A stretch of 64,000 bases of DNA, from positions 79,263 through 143,262 of the forward strand of contig JAFLVO010000002.1 in assembly GCA_022508245.1 (NCBI GenBank), in the 5' to 3' direction. Positions 53,116 to 62,130 of this stretch are shown here, piece after piece. The notes beneath the pieces were generated by a model, which made no database searches, was not told where the DNA came from, and saw nothing but the letters and a program-made list of their open reading frames with translations. The stretch is from Clostridiales bacterium (lineage in GTDB: Bacteria; Bacillota; Clostridia; Christensenellales; Borkfalkiaceae). The position numbers were made by a program, and so were the translations under genes. The stretch's first letter is position 1. Each line of letters starts with the position of its first letter.

Positions 53116-53969
53116 AGGATAAAATTGCCCTTGCGCTCAATGCCGACGAGCTTATAAAGAGCGCGCTTAAAGAGGATATTTCAAGCGAGGACGTAACTAC
53201 AAATTCGGTAATCAAGGAATATAAAAAGGGAACCGTTCAGCTCATCAGCAAGCAGGACGGCGTTATATGCGGACTCGGGGTTTTTAAACGCGTGTTTGAA
53301 ATTTTAGACGTGAACACCTCGGTAGAATTTACGGTAAACGACGGCGACAAGGTGTCGCGCGGTCAGCTTATGGGAACGGTAACTGGGGATATAAGGGTAC
53401 TGCTTTCGGGCGAGCGCACTGCACTCAACTATTTGCAGAGGATGAGCGGAATTGCAACCTACACCTCACAAGTAGTAAGTCTTTTGGGTAATTCCAAGAC
53501 AAGACTTTTAGACACCCGCAAAACCACTCCCAATATGCGGATTTTTGAAAAATACGCCGTAAAAGTGGGAGGAGGACTCAATCACAGATACAATCTTTCG
53601 GACGGAGTACTGTTAAAGGACAATCACATAGGTGCGGCTGGCGGCGTGAAGCAGGCTGTAGAGGCGGCAAAGGCGTACGCGCCTTTCGTTCGCAAAATAG
53701 AGGTCGAGGTTGAAAACCTTGAAATGTGCCGCGAAGCGTTAGAGGCGGGTGCGGATATAATTATGCTCGACAATATGTCCGTCGAGGATATGAAAACGGC
53801 GGTAAAAATGATAAACGGCCGCGCTTTGACGGAGTGTAGCGGCAACGTTACCAGGGAAAATATAGCTAAAATAGTTGATACGGGGGTCGATTTCGTTTCG
53901 AGCGGCGCGCTTACTCACTCCGCGCCCATACTTGATATTTCGCTCAAAAATTTGCACCCAGTGGATTGA
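53112..53969 (+). CDS. nadC: nicotinate-nucleotide diphosphorylase (quinolinate phosphoribosyltransferase)
   Basis: NadC joins quinolinate and phosphoribosyl pyrophosphate to give nicotinate mononucleotide. The 285-residue protein has normal length, with GERTALNYLQRMSGIAT, LDTRKTTPNMR, GGGLNHRYNLSDGVLLKDNH and the C-terminal VDFVSSGALTHS. Its ATG overlaps the nadB stop (ATGA), so translation is coupled. niaR follows 13 bases on. Confidence 0.96.
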   Translation: MKDKIALALNADELIKSALKEDISSEDVTTNSVIKEYKKGTVQLISKQDGVICGLGVFKRVFEILDVNTSVEFTVNDGDKVSRGQLMGTVTGDIRVLLSGERTALNYLQRMSGIATYTSQVVSLLGNSKTRLLDTRKTTPNMRIFEKYAVKVGGGLNHRYNLSDGVLLKDNHIGAAGGVKQAVEAAKAYAPFVRKIEVEVENLEMCREALEAGADIIMLDNMSVEDMKTAVKMINGRALTECSGNVTRENIAKIVDTGVDFVSSGALTHSAPILDISLKNLHPVD

Positions 53970-53982
53970 TAAGAGGTAGAAT

Positions 53983-54492
53983 ATGAAAAGCGAAAAAAGG
54001 CGGGAAGAGATTTTAAGCTTTATTGGCAATTCTGACGAGCCTATCCCCGCCAATACATTGAAAGACAGATTTCACGTTTCCCGTCAGGTTATCGTGCAGG
54101 ATATTGCCATTTTGCGCGCCAACGGGTACGACATAACCTCGACAAACCGGGGCTATTTTCTCAACACGAAGCTTGGCGCAACGCGGGTTTTCAAATGCCG
54201 CCACACATTTGAAGAAATTGTAGACGAGGGCATGCTTGTCATCGCCGAGGGCGGCAGGATAGAGGATATTTATGTCAATCACAGGGTCTACGGAAGAATT
54301 TCCGCAAGGCTCGATTTAAATAATAAAACGCACGTTGAAGAGCTCTACCGTTCGCTCGTGTCAGGCGCGTCAAAGCCCTTAATGAGCGTAACAGACGGCT
54401 ATCACTATCACACGGTCTCTGCCGACAGCGAACAAACTCTCGATAAAATAGAGGGAAAGCTGCGGGCAAAAGGGTTCCTTATAGAAATTTAA
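53983..54492 (+). CDS. niaR: niacin-responsive repressor NiaR
   Basis: A 169-residue regulator: an N-terminal winged helix (LSFIGNSDEPIPANTLKDRF, VSRQVIVQDIAILRANG) followed by a 3H domain, whose three conserved histidines are visible in KCRHTFEEI, YVNHRVYG and DGYHYHTVSA. Proteins of this family bind niacin with metal and repress NAD synthesis genes. It is the last gene of the nadB-nadC-niaR operon, so it likely represses its own operon, probably through the GTGTAAA repeats in the nadB promoter. Confidence 0.93.
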   Translation: MKSEKRREEILSFIGNSDEPIPANTLKDRFHVSRQVIVQDIAILRANGYDITSTNRGYFLNTKLGATRVFKCRHTFEEIVDEGMLVIAEGGRIEDIYVNHRVYGRISARLDLNNKTHVEELYRSLVSGASKPLMSVTDGYHYHTVSADSEQTLDKIEGKLRAKGFLIEI

Positions 54493-54572
54493 AAAGCCGT
54501 ATTTTTGTAAAAAGTACAGCTTAAATAATTATAAAATTTCCAAAATTAAAATTCAATTGCATTAAAAATTGC

Positions 54573-54601
54573 TTGTAATTTTTAATTTGAGCATATATAA
54601 T
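54573..54601 (+). promoter_or_regulatory. tRNA-Gln promoter
   Basis: TTGTAA (54573-54578), 17 bases, TATAAT (54596-54601). A 10-bp inverted repeat, ATTAAAAATT and AATTTTTAAT (54561-54586), overlaps the -35. Confidence 0.75.
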
Positions 54602-54615
54602 ATAAGCGTAAATAT

Positions 54616-54690
54616 TGGGGCGTCGCCAAGCGGTAAGGCAACGGACTCTGACTCCGTCATTCGGGTGTTCGAATCACTTCGCCCCAGCCA
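54616..54690 (+). tRNA. tRNA-Gln (CUG anticodon)
   Basis: 75 bases with encoded CCA. Acceptor TGGGGCG pairs with CGCCCCA, discriminator G. The anticodon stem is ACGGA/TCCGT with loop CTCTGAC, giving anticodon CTG, which reads CAG. The T loop is GTTCGAATC. A terminator follows directly. Confidence 0.95.
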
Positions 54691-54692
54691 TG

Positions 54693-54731
54693 AAAACAGC
54701 AGTTGAACATACAGTTCAACTGCTGTTTTTG
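54693..54731 (+). terminator. terminator after tRNA-Gln
   Basis: AAAACAGCAGTTGAAC and GTTCAACTGCTGTTTT pair perfectly around ATACA. Confidence 0.9.
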
Positions 54732-54845
54732 TGAGTTTGGGAGTGTTCTCCACCGCTCACGGGGGTGACGCGATTGCAAAAATAGTTTTACAGTATAAAC
54801 CTGCCGAATTTTTGACCAATCGCTATTCCGTCGCTTCGCTCCTTA

Positions 54846-54896
54846 CGAATCACTTTGCCCCAGCCAAAAATGCACGACATCGGTCGTGCATTTTTA
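54846..54896 (+). pseudogene. tRNA-Gln 3'-end remnant plus terminator
   Basis: 54846-54866 repeats the last 21 bases of the tRNA (T loop to CCA) with one mismatch, but no 5' half of a tRNA is present. A second terminator follows at once: AAAAATGCACGAC and GTCGTGCATTTTT around ATCG. It is probably left from a tandem tRNA copy or from loss of an element that used the tRNA end as attachment site. Confidence 0.7.
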
Positions 54897-54990
54897 AGTG
54901 TCAGGAACAGTGTTTTCCAGCACTCATTTATTGTGGCGGGGAACAAAGTGTTCGGCAACTGTTGTATGATTAAATTTTATTTATGAATCA

Positions 54991-55899
54991 TTATTTTAAA
55001 AATTTTCCATATACTTCCGAAACCGGAGTAAAAGAAGCAAACGTATCGGGATATTTTTTTATAATCCGTTGGATATCGGCAATATGGCGCTTGCGTATAA
55101 TGCAGACAAGCACATTATAATCTTTATGCGAATACATTCCGATGCCGGACATCTCTGTTACAGCGTGGTGAGTGCGTTCCATAATTTCAGAGGCAATTTC
55201 TTCGGGTTTATTTGTAATAATTTCAAACCTATACGCAACTTTAAAGCCTTGCAATATAAGGTCACAGACTTTGCTGGTTGCAAACAGCGAAACCAATGCC
55301 AACAAAACAGGATTAAGTTTATCGGTAAAACTCATTCCTTGGTTATACACGAAGAAAGAGATAAACACAACCAAAGCGTCAAATGCCGAAGTAAGCCAAC
55401 TGATATTCAAAAAACGCCATTTTTTATTGACCAGCGAGGCAAGAACTGCCGTTCCGCCCGCCGTGCCACAGCTTTTAAGCATAATAGCAAGTGCCACACC
55501 CAGAAAAATTCCGCCTGTAATTGCAGCAAGAATTGCACCGTTGTTAGCCTGATATTGAAGATTTGCGCATAGCCACGGATTATTGTCAAAAACAATTAAA
55601 AGTCCGGAGGTAAGAAGCATTGATAGAGTAGAGACTATTGCTTCGCGCTTACCAATGCAGAAAAACGCAACAAAAAACAGCGGTATATTGAGCATCAGCA
55701 AGAACCAGCCCGAACTCCACCCTGTTATATATTCCATCAGTACGGATACGCCGTTAATTCCACCCGGAGCAAACTTATTCGGCGTTACAAAAATAAATAT
55801 ACCTACAGCGCGCAAAAAGCCTGAAAGTAAAATAGTAAGTGCATAATATGCACAAATTTTTAAGATTTTTATAAAATGTTTACATTTTTTAATATTCAT
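54991..55899 (-). CDS. YitT-family (DUF2179) membrane protein under B12 riboswitch
   Basis: A 302-residue membrane protein of the YitT family: five to six helices (ALTILLSGFLRAVGIFIFV, FAPGGINGVSVLMEYITGW, AAITGGIFLGVALAIML, SCGTAGGTAVLASLVN) and a soluble C-terminal DUF2179 domain of about 80 residues (VTEMSGIGMYSHKDYNVLVC). YitT proteins have no settled function; they look like transporters or regulators. The gene lies 29 bases after the small protein gene, which is preceded by a cobalamin riboswitch, so its expression should fall when B12 is ample. I infer a role in uptake or handling of a cobalamin-related compound or cobalt. Confidence 0.87.
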   Translation of the reverse strand: MNIKKCKHFIKILKICAYYALTILLSGFLRAVGIFIFVTPNKFAPGGINGVSVLMEYITGWSSGWFLLMLNIPLFFVAFFCIGKREAIVSTLSMLLTSGLLIVFDNNPWLCANLQYQANNGAILAAITGGIFLGVALAIMLKSCGTAGGTAVLASLVNKKWRFLNISWLTSAFDALVVFISFFVYNQGMSFTDKLNPVLLALVSLFATSKVCDLILQGFKVAYRFEIITNKPEEIASEIMERTHHAVTEMSGIGMYSHKDYNVLVCIIRKRHIADIQRIIKKYPDTFASFTPVSEVYGKFLK

Positions 55900-55928
55900 A
55901 TGACTGCATTACATCTTTTTAATTTTTG

Positions 55929-56162
55929 TTAATCTTCATTTGATTTTTTACTGCCGCTTTTTTTGTTTGTTTTAGCCTTATGTTGCTTTAATCCGGCTGC
56001 TTCCAGTGCGCGCGGCCAAGGACCGAGAAACGCCTTTATCCGTGCACGTGTAACTTCATCGAAGTCTGCTTTTTTTGGCAGTCTGTTCAATTCATCATAT
56101 TTTTTCTTCAATTCCGCTATAGCCCATTGTACACTTTCGTCTTTAACATTAAAAACAGCCAT
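55929..56162 (-). CDS. small HNH-associated-repeat protein, 77 residues
   Basis: A 77-residue basic protein. The pattern ELKKKYDELNRLPKKADF, RIKAFLGPWPRALEAAGLK resembles one copy of the helix-rich repeat found beside HNH and homing endonucleases, thought to bind DNA. The C-terminus is Lys/Ser-rich. ATG 56162 follows GGAGG; the longer reading from 56192 would start inside the riboswitch terminator. It is first in the riboswitch-controlled unit with the YitT gene. Why a DNA-binding-like protein is under B12 control is unclear. Confidence 0.72.
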   Translation of the reverse strand: MAVFNVKDESVQWAIAELKKKYDELNRLPKKADFDEVTRARIKAFLGPWPRALEAAGLKQHKAKTNKKSGSKKSNED

Positions 56163-56171
56163 TTTGCCTCC

Positions 56172-56448
56172 AAAAGAAAAGTGCTCTTTCATGCGAGAAA
56201 GAGCACAACGGATTTAAAAGTATCTGGATATTACGGCGAAATAAAAAGGCAACGCAAAAACAAACAGCTTTTAATCGGTTGCACTCTTTCTCGTCCAAAA
56301 TTCGTGACATCCTGAAAATACGGCAGTAGCCTGACTTTTACAGTTGAGCATTTGCAATGCTGTAATTACAGTAATGACGGTTGCTCCGGACTTTGACCGG
56401 ATTCCCTTTTAATTTACTCGGCTTTAATGCCTTTCAAACCGTATTTTC
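56172..56448 (-). ncRNA. cobalamin riboswitch with transcriptional terminator
   Basis: On the minus strand P1 is GAAAATACGG-like: the arm ending in AATACGG (56448-56439) pairs with CCGTATTTTC (56323-56314). Between them lie the conserved AAAAGGGAATCCGG, a TCCGG arm, GCAACC, TTACTGTAATT and the B12-box-like AGTCAGGCTACTGCC. Downstream, GTGCTCTTTC and GAAAGAGCAC with a T-rich tail (56206-56172) form a terminator just before GGAGG. GGACGAGAAAGAGTGCAAC (56296-56278) can instead pair with the first terminator arm through GTTGTGCTCTTTCTCG, an antiterminator with two wobble pairs. B12 should turn the genes off. Confidence 0.9.
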
Positions 56449-56471
56449 ACTTAATATTTAATTGCAGACAT

Positions 56472-56500
56472 ATTTTAACACTTGAAAAATATACTGTCAA
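56472..56500 (-). promoter_or_regulatory. promoter of the riboswitch operon
   Basis: Minus strand TTGACA (56500-56495), 17 bases, TAAAAT (56477-56472). Confidence 0.82.
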
Positions 56501-56854
56501 CTGATTTTTTAAAATTATTCAGGTTGTTAAATAGAGGACCCAACTTACCGCAAAATGTTTTAGTGCTTTCTACTGTTTTATGAGGTGTACGGGAAAAATT
56601 TTTGGTAATTTCAGGTAAAATGTGAGAGCAGTTGTACTTTGAGGGTTGAGGAAAAATTCCGCCGGCAGAGGGTGGGTTGAGCCCGAAATTTAAGCGGCTT
56701 TTTGCGGAGTCGCTTTCCTTATAATATATGCGCGCACGGGCGAAGGCGGGGCTCTTGCGGTTTTGTAGAGCGCAAATTTTATTTATGTGAATTAAAAATC
56801 GGCAAAATTATGAAAATATTAGTTGTTTTTTGAAAGGTGTTTTACTTATTAGTG
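56501..56854. other. AT-rich intergenic stretch
   Basis: About 350 bp between the divergent riboswitch promoter and the promoter of giant surface protein 2. I see no gene, RNA or clear repeat in it. Confidence 0.5.
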
Positions 56855-56884
56855 TTGACAAACGATTGCAAAAAGTGATAGAAT
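56855..56884 (+). promoter_or_regulatory. promoter of giant surface protein 2
   Basis: TTGACA (56855-56860), 18 bases, TAGAAT (56879-56884) with an extended TGA before the -10. The leader is about 80 bases, similar in length to that of the first giant gene. Confidence 0.75.
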
Positions 56885-56970
56885 ATAGTTTGGAAAAATG
56901 TATATGAGTCGCTGTTTGATTGAGGTGGCTGTACATAACCCGAAACAGCTCGGCATGAAGGAGACTTTAA

Positions 56971-59900
56971 ATGGGAAAAAGATTATACAGAAGATCTATA
57001 TTAACGGTCTTAATAGCCATGTTCTTGGCTTGCAGTATTATTGGACTTACGATGATGTTATCGCCTTTTACCGCGAAGGCGGACGAATCTTTGTCGGAAG
57101 ATCCTCCCGAATACACCATATATTTGGGCGAAAGCGGAATTGACAACCGGGATCAGAACGTCTACTACCGTCCGAATTTCGAAACGGGCTGGGGCGAAGT
57201 AGTCGAGCTCGCACAGACGGCGTACAAGATGGATTCAGCGGCGTACGTAAAGGTCGTACTTGCAAGGGACTGGGTGGCTACTGCAAACTCGGTTGACGGT
57301 TTCGGTAAGACGGGCAGTTTCAGCAACGGCAGAATATTTGTGCCTGCGGGGACCAACATATCGATTGATTTGAACGGTCATAAAATAGACCGTAATCTTA
57401 CCTTGGGCGTTTCCAACGGTCAGGTATTCTATATTCAAGGCAGCCTCACTATTGCGGACAGCGCAACGGGCGGTATTATAACCGGCGGATTTAACAGTCC
57501 CGAACTCGGCGAAACGTACGGCGGAGGTATCTACGTAAACGGAGGAAACCTTACCTTGAAGGGCGGTTCCATAGAGGGCAACCAGGTAGGTGGTAGTACG
57601 ATTTACGGTATAGGCGTTTATGTTAATTCCTATAAAGAAGGCAGTATTACCCACAGCGCAAAGTTTGATATGCAGGGCGGTACCGTTAAGGGTAACACCT
57701 TTACAAAAGCCAACTACTGCTACGGCGGAGGCGTTTGCGTGCGCGGAACGAGTTCTTTCAATATGTCCGGAGGCGTCATAGAAAACAACTCGGCTATATG
57801 CGGAGGAGGCGTGGCAGGTTATTATGTGAGCGGTACAGCCGTGAATATCACGGGCGGTATTATCCGCAATAACCGCGCCATAGCAACGGCTCCCGCGAAT
57901 AACACTCAATTCGGCGGAGGCGGTGTATATGTACAGTATTCGGGCAACATAAATATCGCAGGCGGTGAAATTTACGAAAACACCTGCAATCAGTACGGCG
58001 GCGGTATATTGGTTCTTACAAACAATACGTCGGCAACAGCAAAAATTCAATTTAATTTAAGCGGAGGCAATATACACGACAATACCGCAACCTCGCTTAC
58101 CAACGGCGTTTACGGCGGCGGCGTCGCGGTAATGATAAACAAAGAAAATGCAACCGTCAACGTAGATATGACGGAAGGCTGTACAATTTTAAATAACAAA
58201 GCTATCGCAAGCGGAACTTACGAGGCGCAGGGAGGCGGTCTGTACTTATTCTGTTCCACCTTCAATATGAAGGGCGGCACAATAAGCAACAACAGAGCAG
58301 GTAGCTTCCGTCAGGGTGACACGGCAGGTAATCTTGAAGATATCTGTGACGGAATCAATACCTACGGCGGCGGTGTTCACGTTGAAAGACCTCTGTCTAG
58401 TACTTGGATGAACAAAAACACCCCCTTTGTTTTGAGCGGCGGAACTATAAGCGACAACAGAGCATGCAAGGGCGGCGGTGTGAACGCGGACGGCATCTTA
58501 AAAATTGAGGGCGGAAACATTTCGGGCAACCACGCAACCTACGGCGGCGGTCTGAATTTCGATACCTACGCCCGCGTGTCGCTTTCGGGCGATCCCGTAA
58601 TTTACAATAACTACACCACCCTCGGCAACGGAACCTCGCAGAACAACCTGCAGATTTCGGCAGCCGACGAGCGCAGACCTCAGATAGTAGGTGCGCTTAA
58701 AGACGGTGCGCGCATAGGTATAGTTGCAAACAAATCGTTTGAGTCTGACGGATTGCCTTTCATAACGAGTTACGGTACACACAACAGCGAGTTTGTTTCG
58801 GTCGACGGCAAGGAACCCGACAGCGAAGTTGCTCCCACAAACGGAGCATGGCTGTATACCAATCCTTACAGATACTTCGTTTCCGACACGGCGTACGTGA
58901 CAGGCGGGGCAGACGAGGAACCGAGCATACAGCAAGTCGAGGCTCAACGCATATTGGTGCTTAAAAACGGCGAGCTCGGCATTTCTCCCAAAGAAGTGAA
59001 ATTTACCGTTAAATATTCCGACGATTCCACCAAGGATTACGTGTTGGGCAAGGCAGATCAGGAGGAGCTTTCTTGGAACTGCGTGGACAGCACCTACGGA
59101 GACAGCGTATATCCCGTATCTCTTACCGCACCCGACATTGACGGCGCAGAGACAGTGGCTGTCAGCCGTGAAGCGGGTGTATATCCTCTCATTGTAAAGC
59201 TGAATATCGGCGAAGAGAAGGAAGTTGAGTTTGCGGTAGTCGTAAGGGCCAAAAAGCTGACAGACAGCGAGGTTACGGTAACCCTTTCGAACGACGGCTT
59301 CAAATACGACGGACACGAGAAAATTCCCCAGAACTGCACAGTTAAATTAAAGCAAAACAACCAAACGATGGTTGCGGGCAGGGACTATAAGCTCGATTAT
59401 CAAAATAACATAAACGCCGGTCTGGATACCGCAATCGTAGTAGTTATATTTACTGGCAACTATGCGGGCGAGGTGCGTGCATACTTCACAATCAAACCGA
59501 GCGACAGCACGAGTACGTTTACGCACGTAGAGTGGCAGGTTAAGTCGGGCGAGGATTGGATAACCTTTGCGTCTTCCGCATACGGCAGTACGTTCACGTA
59601 CGACGGCACCAACCAAATCGAAAAAATCCGTGTCTATCTCACGGTTCCCGGTCAGACTCTTCCTCAAACGGTCTACGCATACGGTATTGTGGCGGACGAT
59701 GCACTTCAAAATACGGGCATGTGGCTTGAATTCAACGGCAATAAGTCGGTTGAGTTCAAAGACGCGAACGATTATTATATTGAAATTATAGGCTACGCCA
59801 ACTATCCCCTCGATAAGCACACATTAAACGGTATAAAGATAAATCCCAAGCTGCTTGAAATCAAGGAGAGCGACTTCGGAAGATATATAGACGAAGCCCA

Positions 59901-62088
59901 AACAAGGTTGTGGCAGCTGCAGATAGGCGAGGGGGAAGAGACAGTCTATACCGGACTCGTTGACCAGGCTATCTATGAGGATCCTGACGCTGCGGCAAAC
60001 GAATTCGGCGAAAAGATTACAAGAGGCGAGTTATTTGACGCATATGCACGCTATCGCGGAGTAGTGCTCTCGGTTATTCTCAACGGTAACTTCAATTTAG
60101 GCGAAAAGTATCTGCAGGAATGGCTGGATATGGCAGTCGTAACTTATAGTCACGAAGGCAACACCACGGGCGCGATGGGCGAGGTAAGCACGGTAATTAC
60201 CACCGTCAAAATCGACTTCGGCAGCAACTATATACTTGACAACGGCAACAGTTATTTGGAAATAACCAAAACCTGGTACATAGTAACTATGTCCAACAAC
60301 CTGCGCGACGCAACCTCGCGCGAAGCGGTTACTCAGACCGCGTTGAATGACTGGACGTTCGGCACCCCTTGGCAGGAGCTAACTATTTACGCTTTCCGTC
60401 CCGAACACGGCGACACCGTAATATATTCGTACTATCTCGTCGGTTCGGAAAAGCTTGTCAAGCGGTTTGCGCTGGTTTATTCCAACGACACCTACAACGC
60501 AAGCATAAATTATTACGGCGTCAAGACGGTAGACGGCAAGCTCGCAGTAGACAGGAACAGCCCCATAATAGATTCCAACTATCTGTACACCGTTCATCAC
60601 GAGCTCAAGGCAGGCGCTTACAGGCTGGAAGTAACCGTTCCGCAGAACGCGCCCCTCGCCGGCGAGCACAGACACTGGTACGACAATGACGAGGTTGCAA
60701 CCGACTACGGCGTAAGATATTACGAGTTCACGTTTAAGTTCTCGTTCAACGTAGCAACCTACTCGTTGGTTGACGGTAGCGGTGCATTGAACACGGGAAT
60801 CGAATACGATTTTGCCGACAGTACGGTAGAGTATAACGGTAAGGCGAACAACTATGCAAGCCCCGTAATAACTCTCAACGGCTTGGTTCTCTTAGAGGGA
60901 GAGGATTACATCCTTTCGTCCGAGAACGTAACGGTTGGCAAGGCAACGCTTAAAATCACCGGTGTGAACAGCATCACGGGCGAGATTGAACTTACAGACG
61001 TATTCGAAATCGTTCAGGGCGGCAACGGCTGGACGGACGTTCCTTCCATTATAAGCTGGACGTATAACGGATTTAACGGAAATATAAACCTTATCAGCGC
61101 AAAACCCAACTTACTTGACGATCCTTCGGGACTTTGGTTTGCAATTGCGCGCGACAGCGCAGGTGCGGATAAAATTGAGGGACTCGACCACTTCTATGTC
61201 GATGAAAACGGACACGTATCAGACGAAGTTGCCAAAATATTAAAGGGTTTGTCCGCAGGCGAGTATCACTTGGTTGTACATGTGGACGAAACGGTTAACT
61301 ATCGCGGCCTCGACCCCAACCCCGTAACTTTCCTTGTATTTGCAACTACCAACACGTGGGAGGTATCTCCTTCGGTAACCGGCTGGGTTCAGGGCGAATA
61401 CACAGGCTTCAGTGATAACATAAAAGTTGCGCCCACGTTCGGCAATGCTCACATAAAGATTGTCGGCGATGACGGAAAGGTATATTACGACAGTGAAAAC
61501 GGCATAGACAATCTTGCAGACGCAAAGGCTGGCCGCTACACGCTTACTGCAGAGGTAGAGGGTACAAGCGACTATTCGGCACTCGATATCTACACGGTAG
61601 TATTCCAGATATTCGAAGCGCCCGGACTTCCCTGGTGGGCAATACTGTTAATAGTAGTGGGTGCACTCGGCATAGCCGCACTTATAATCTTCATCCTTTG
61701 GAAGAATGGCGTGTTCCAGATAGTAACAGAAAAATTTGTTGTCGCAATTCGCACCCGTGCGAGCGTAGAGGCGACGATGGCTTCGATACGTGCCGCAAAG
61801 ATGATGGAGGAAGGAAGGCAGTCCATAGAGGATGCAAAGCGCCGTGAGCGCATAGAGAAGATGCGTCAAAAAGAGGAAGAACAGCGCGAGCTTACCCCCG
61901 AAGAGATGGCTTTGCAGTTAGAGGCAAAAGCTCAGGCAGACGAAAAGAAGGCAGAAAGGCTTCGTGCGCGCAGTCAGGAGAGCCGTGAAAAGGCAGCACA
62001 GATGCGTGCAGAGGAAGGCGCTTCAAGCGCAGAGGAGCCCGCAGCAGACGGCGAAACACCCAACCCCGAAACTCCGACGGAAGAATAA
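56971..62088 (+). CDS. giant type I surface protein 2 with conserved cytoplasmic tail
   Basis: A 1705-residue exported protein. Residues 1-37 are a signal peptide similar to that of protein 1 (RSILTVLIAMFLACS). Residues about 145-560 are a right-handed beta-helix with many YGGGVYV, GGTISNN and MSGGVIENN repeats, the adhesin or autotransporter type. Ig-like modules follow to about 1550. LPWWAILLIVVGALGIAAL begins the single membrane helix (about 1552-1580). The charged helical tail (AIRTRASVEATMASIRAAKM) ends in NPETPTEE, as in protein 1. The outer part thus differs from protein 1 while the inner part is shared. AAGGAG precedes ATG 56971, and the partner gene follows 42 bases after the stop. 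Confidence 0.9.
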   Translation: MGKRLYRRSILTVLIAMFLACSIIGLTMMLSPFTAKADESLSEDPPEYTIYLGESGIDNRDQNVYYRPNFETGWGEVVELAQTAYKMDSAAYVKVVLARDWVATANSVDGFGKTGSFSNGRIFVPAGTNISIDLNGHKIDRNLTLGVSNGQVFYIQGSLTIADSATGGIITGGFNSPELGETYGGGIYVNGGNLTLKGGSIEGNQVGGSTIYGIGVYVNSYKEGSITHSAKFDMQGGTVKGNTFTKANYCYGGGVCVRGTSSFNMSGGVIENNSAICGGGVAGYYVSGTAVNITGGIIRNNRAIATAPANNTQFGGGGVYVQYSGNINIAGGEIYENTCNQYGGGILVLTNNTSATAKIQFNLSGGNIHDNTATSLTNGVYGGGVAVMINKENATVNVDMTEGCTILNNKAIASGTYEAQGGGLYLFCSTFNMKGGTISNNRAGSFRQGDTAGNLEDICDGINTYGGGVHVERPLSSTWMNKNTPFVLSGGTISDNRACKGGGVNADGILKIEGGNISGNHATYGGGLNFDTYARVSLSGDPVIYNNYTTLGNGTSQNNLQISAADERRPQIVGALKDGARIGIVANKSFESDGLPFITSYGTHNSEFVSVDGKEPDSEVAPTNGAWLYTNPYRYFVSDTAYVTGGADEEPSIQQVEAQRILVLKNGELGISPKEVKFTVKYSDDSTKDYVLGKADQEELSWNCVDSTYGDSVYPVSLTAPDIDGAETVAVSREAGVYPLIVKLNIGEEKEVEFAVVVRAKKLTDSEVTVTLSNDGFKYDGHEKIPQNCTVKLKQNNQTMVAGRDYKLDYQNNINAGLDTAIVVVIFTGNYAGEVRAYFTIKPSDSTSTFTHVEWQVKSGEDWITFASSAYGSTFTYDGTNQIEKIRVYLTVPGQTLPQTVYAYGIVADDALQNTGMWLEFNGNKSVEFKDANDYYIEIIGYANYPLDKHTLNGIKINPKLLEIKESDFGRYIDEAQTRLWQLQIGEGEETVYTGLVDQAIYEDPDAAANEFGEKITRGELFDAYARYRGVVLSVILNGNFNLGEKYLQEWLDMAVVTYSHEGNTTGAMGEVSTVITTVKIDFGSNYILDNGNSYLEITKTWYIVTMSNNLRDATSREAVTQTALNDWTFGTPWQELTIYAFRPEHGDTVIYSYYLVGSEKLVKRFALVYSNDTYNASINYYGVKTVDGKLAVDRNSPIIDSNYLYTVHHELKAGAYRLEVTVPQNAPLAGEHRHWYDNDEVATDYGVRYYEFTFKFSFNVATYSLVDGSGALNTGIEYDFADSTVEYNGKANNYASPVITLNGLVLLEGEDYILSSENVTVGKATLKITGVNSITGEIELTDVFEIVQGGNGWTDVPSIISWTYNGFNGNINLISAKPNLLDDPSGLWFAIARDSAGADKIEGLDHFYVDENGHVSDEVAKILKGLSAGEYHLVVHVDETVNYRGLDPNPVTFLVFATTNTWEVSPSVTGWVQGEYTGFSDNIKVAPTFGNAHIKIVGDDGKVYYDSENGIDNLADAKAGRYTLTAEVEGTSDYSALDIYTVVFQIFEAPGLPWWAILLIVVGALGIAALIIFILWKNGVFQIVTEKFVVAIRTRASVEATMASIRAAKMMEEGRQSIEDAKRRERIEKMRQKEEEQRELTPEEMALQLEAKAQADEKKAERLRARSQESREKAAQMRAEEGASSAEEPAADGETPNPETPTEE

Positions 62089-62130
62089 TCCGCGGTAAGC
62101 ATATGAAAAAATATTAAAAGGAGAAATATT

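Noticed and set aside
54846..54866. Second functional tRNA-Gln
   Set aside because: Only the 3' 21 bases are present; acceptor 5' strand, D arm and anticodon arm are missing.
56898..57143. 81-residue frame over the start of giant gene 2
   Set aside because: It overlaps the ribosome site and signal peptide region of the giant gene in another frame and has no ribosome site of its own.
57520..58560. Repeated GGCGG-rich DNA as a non-coding repeat array
   Set aside because: The repeats encode beta-helix turns (GGGVYV type) in the giant protein's own frame.
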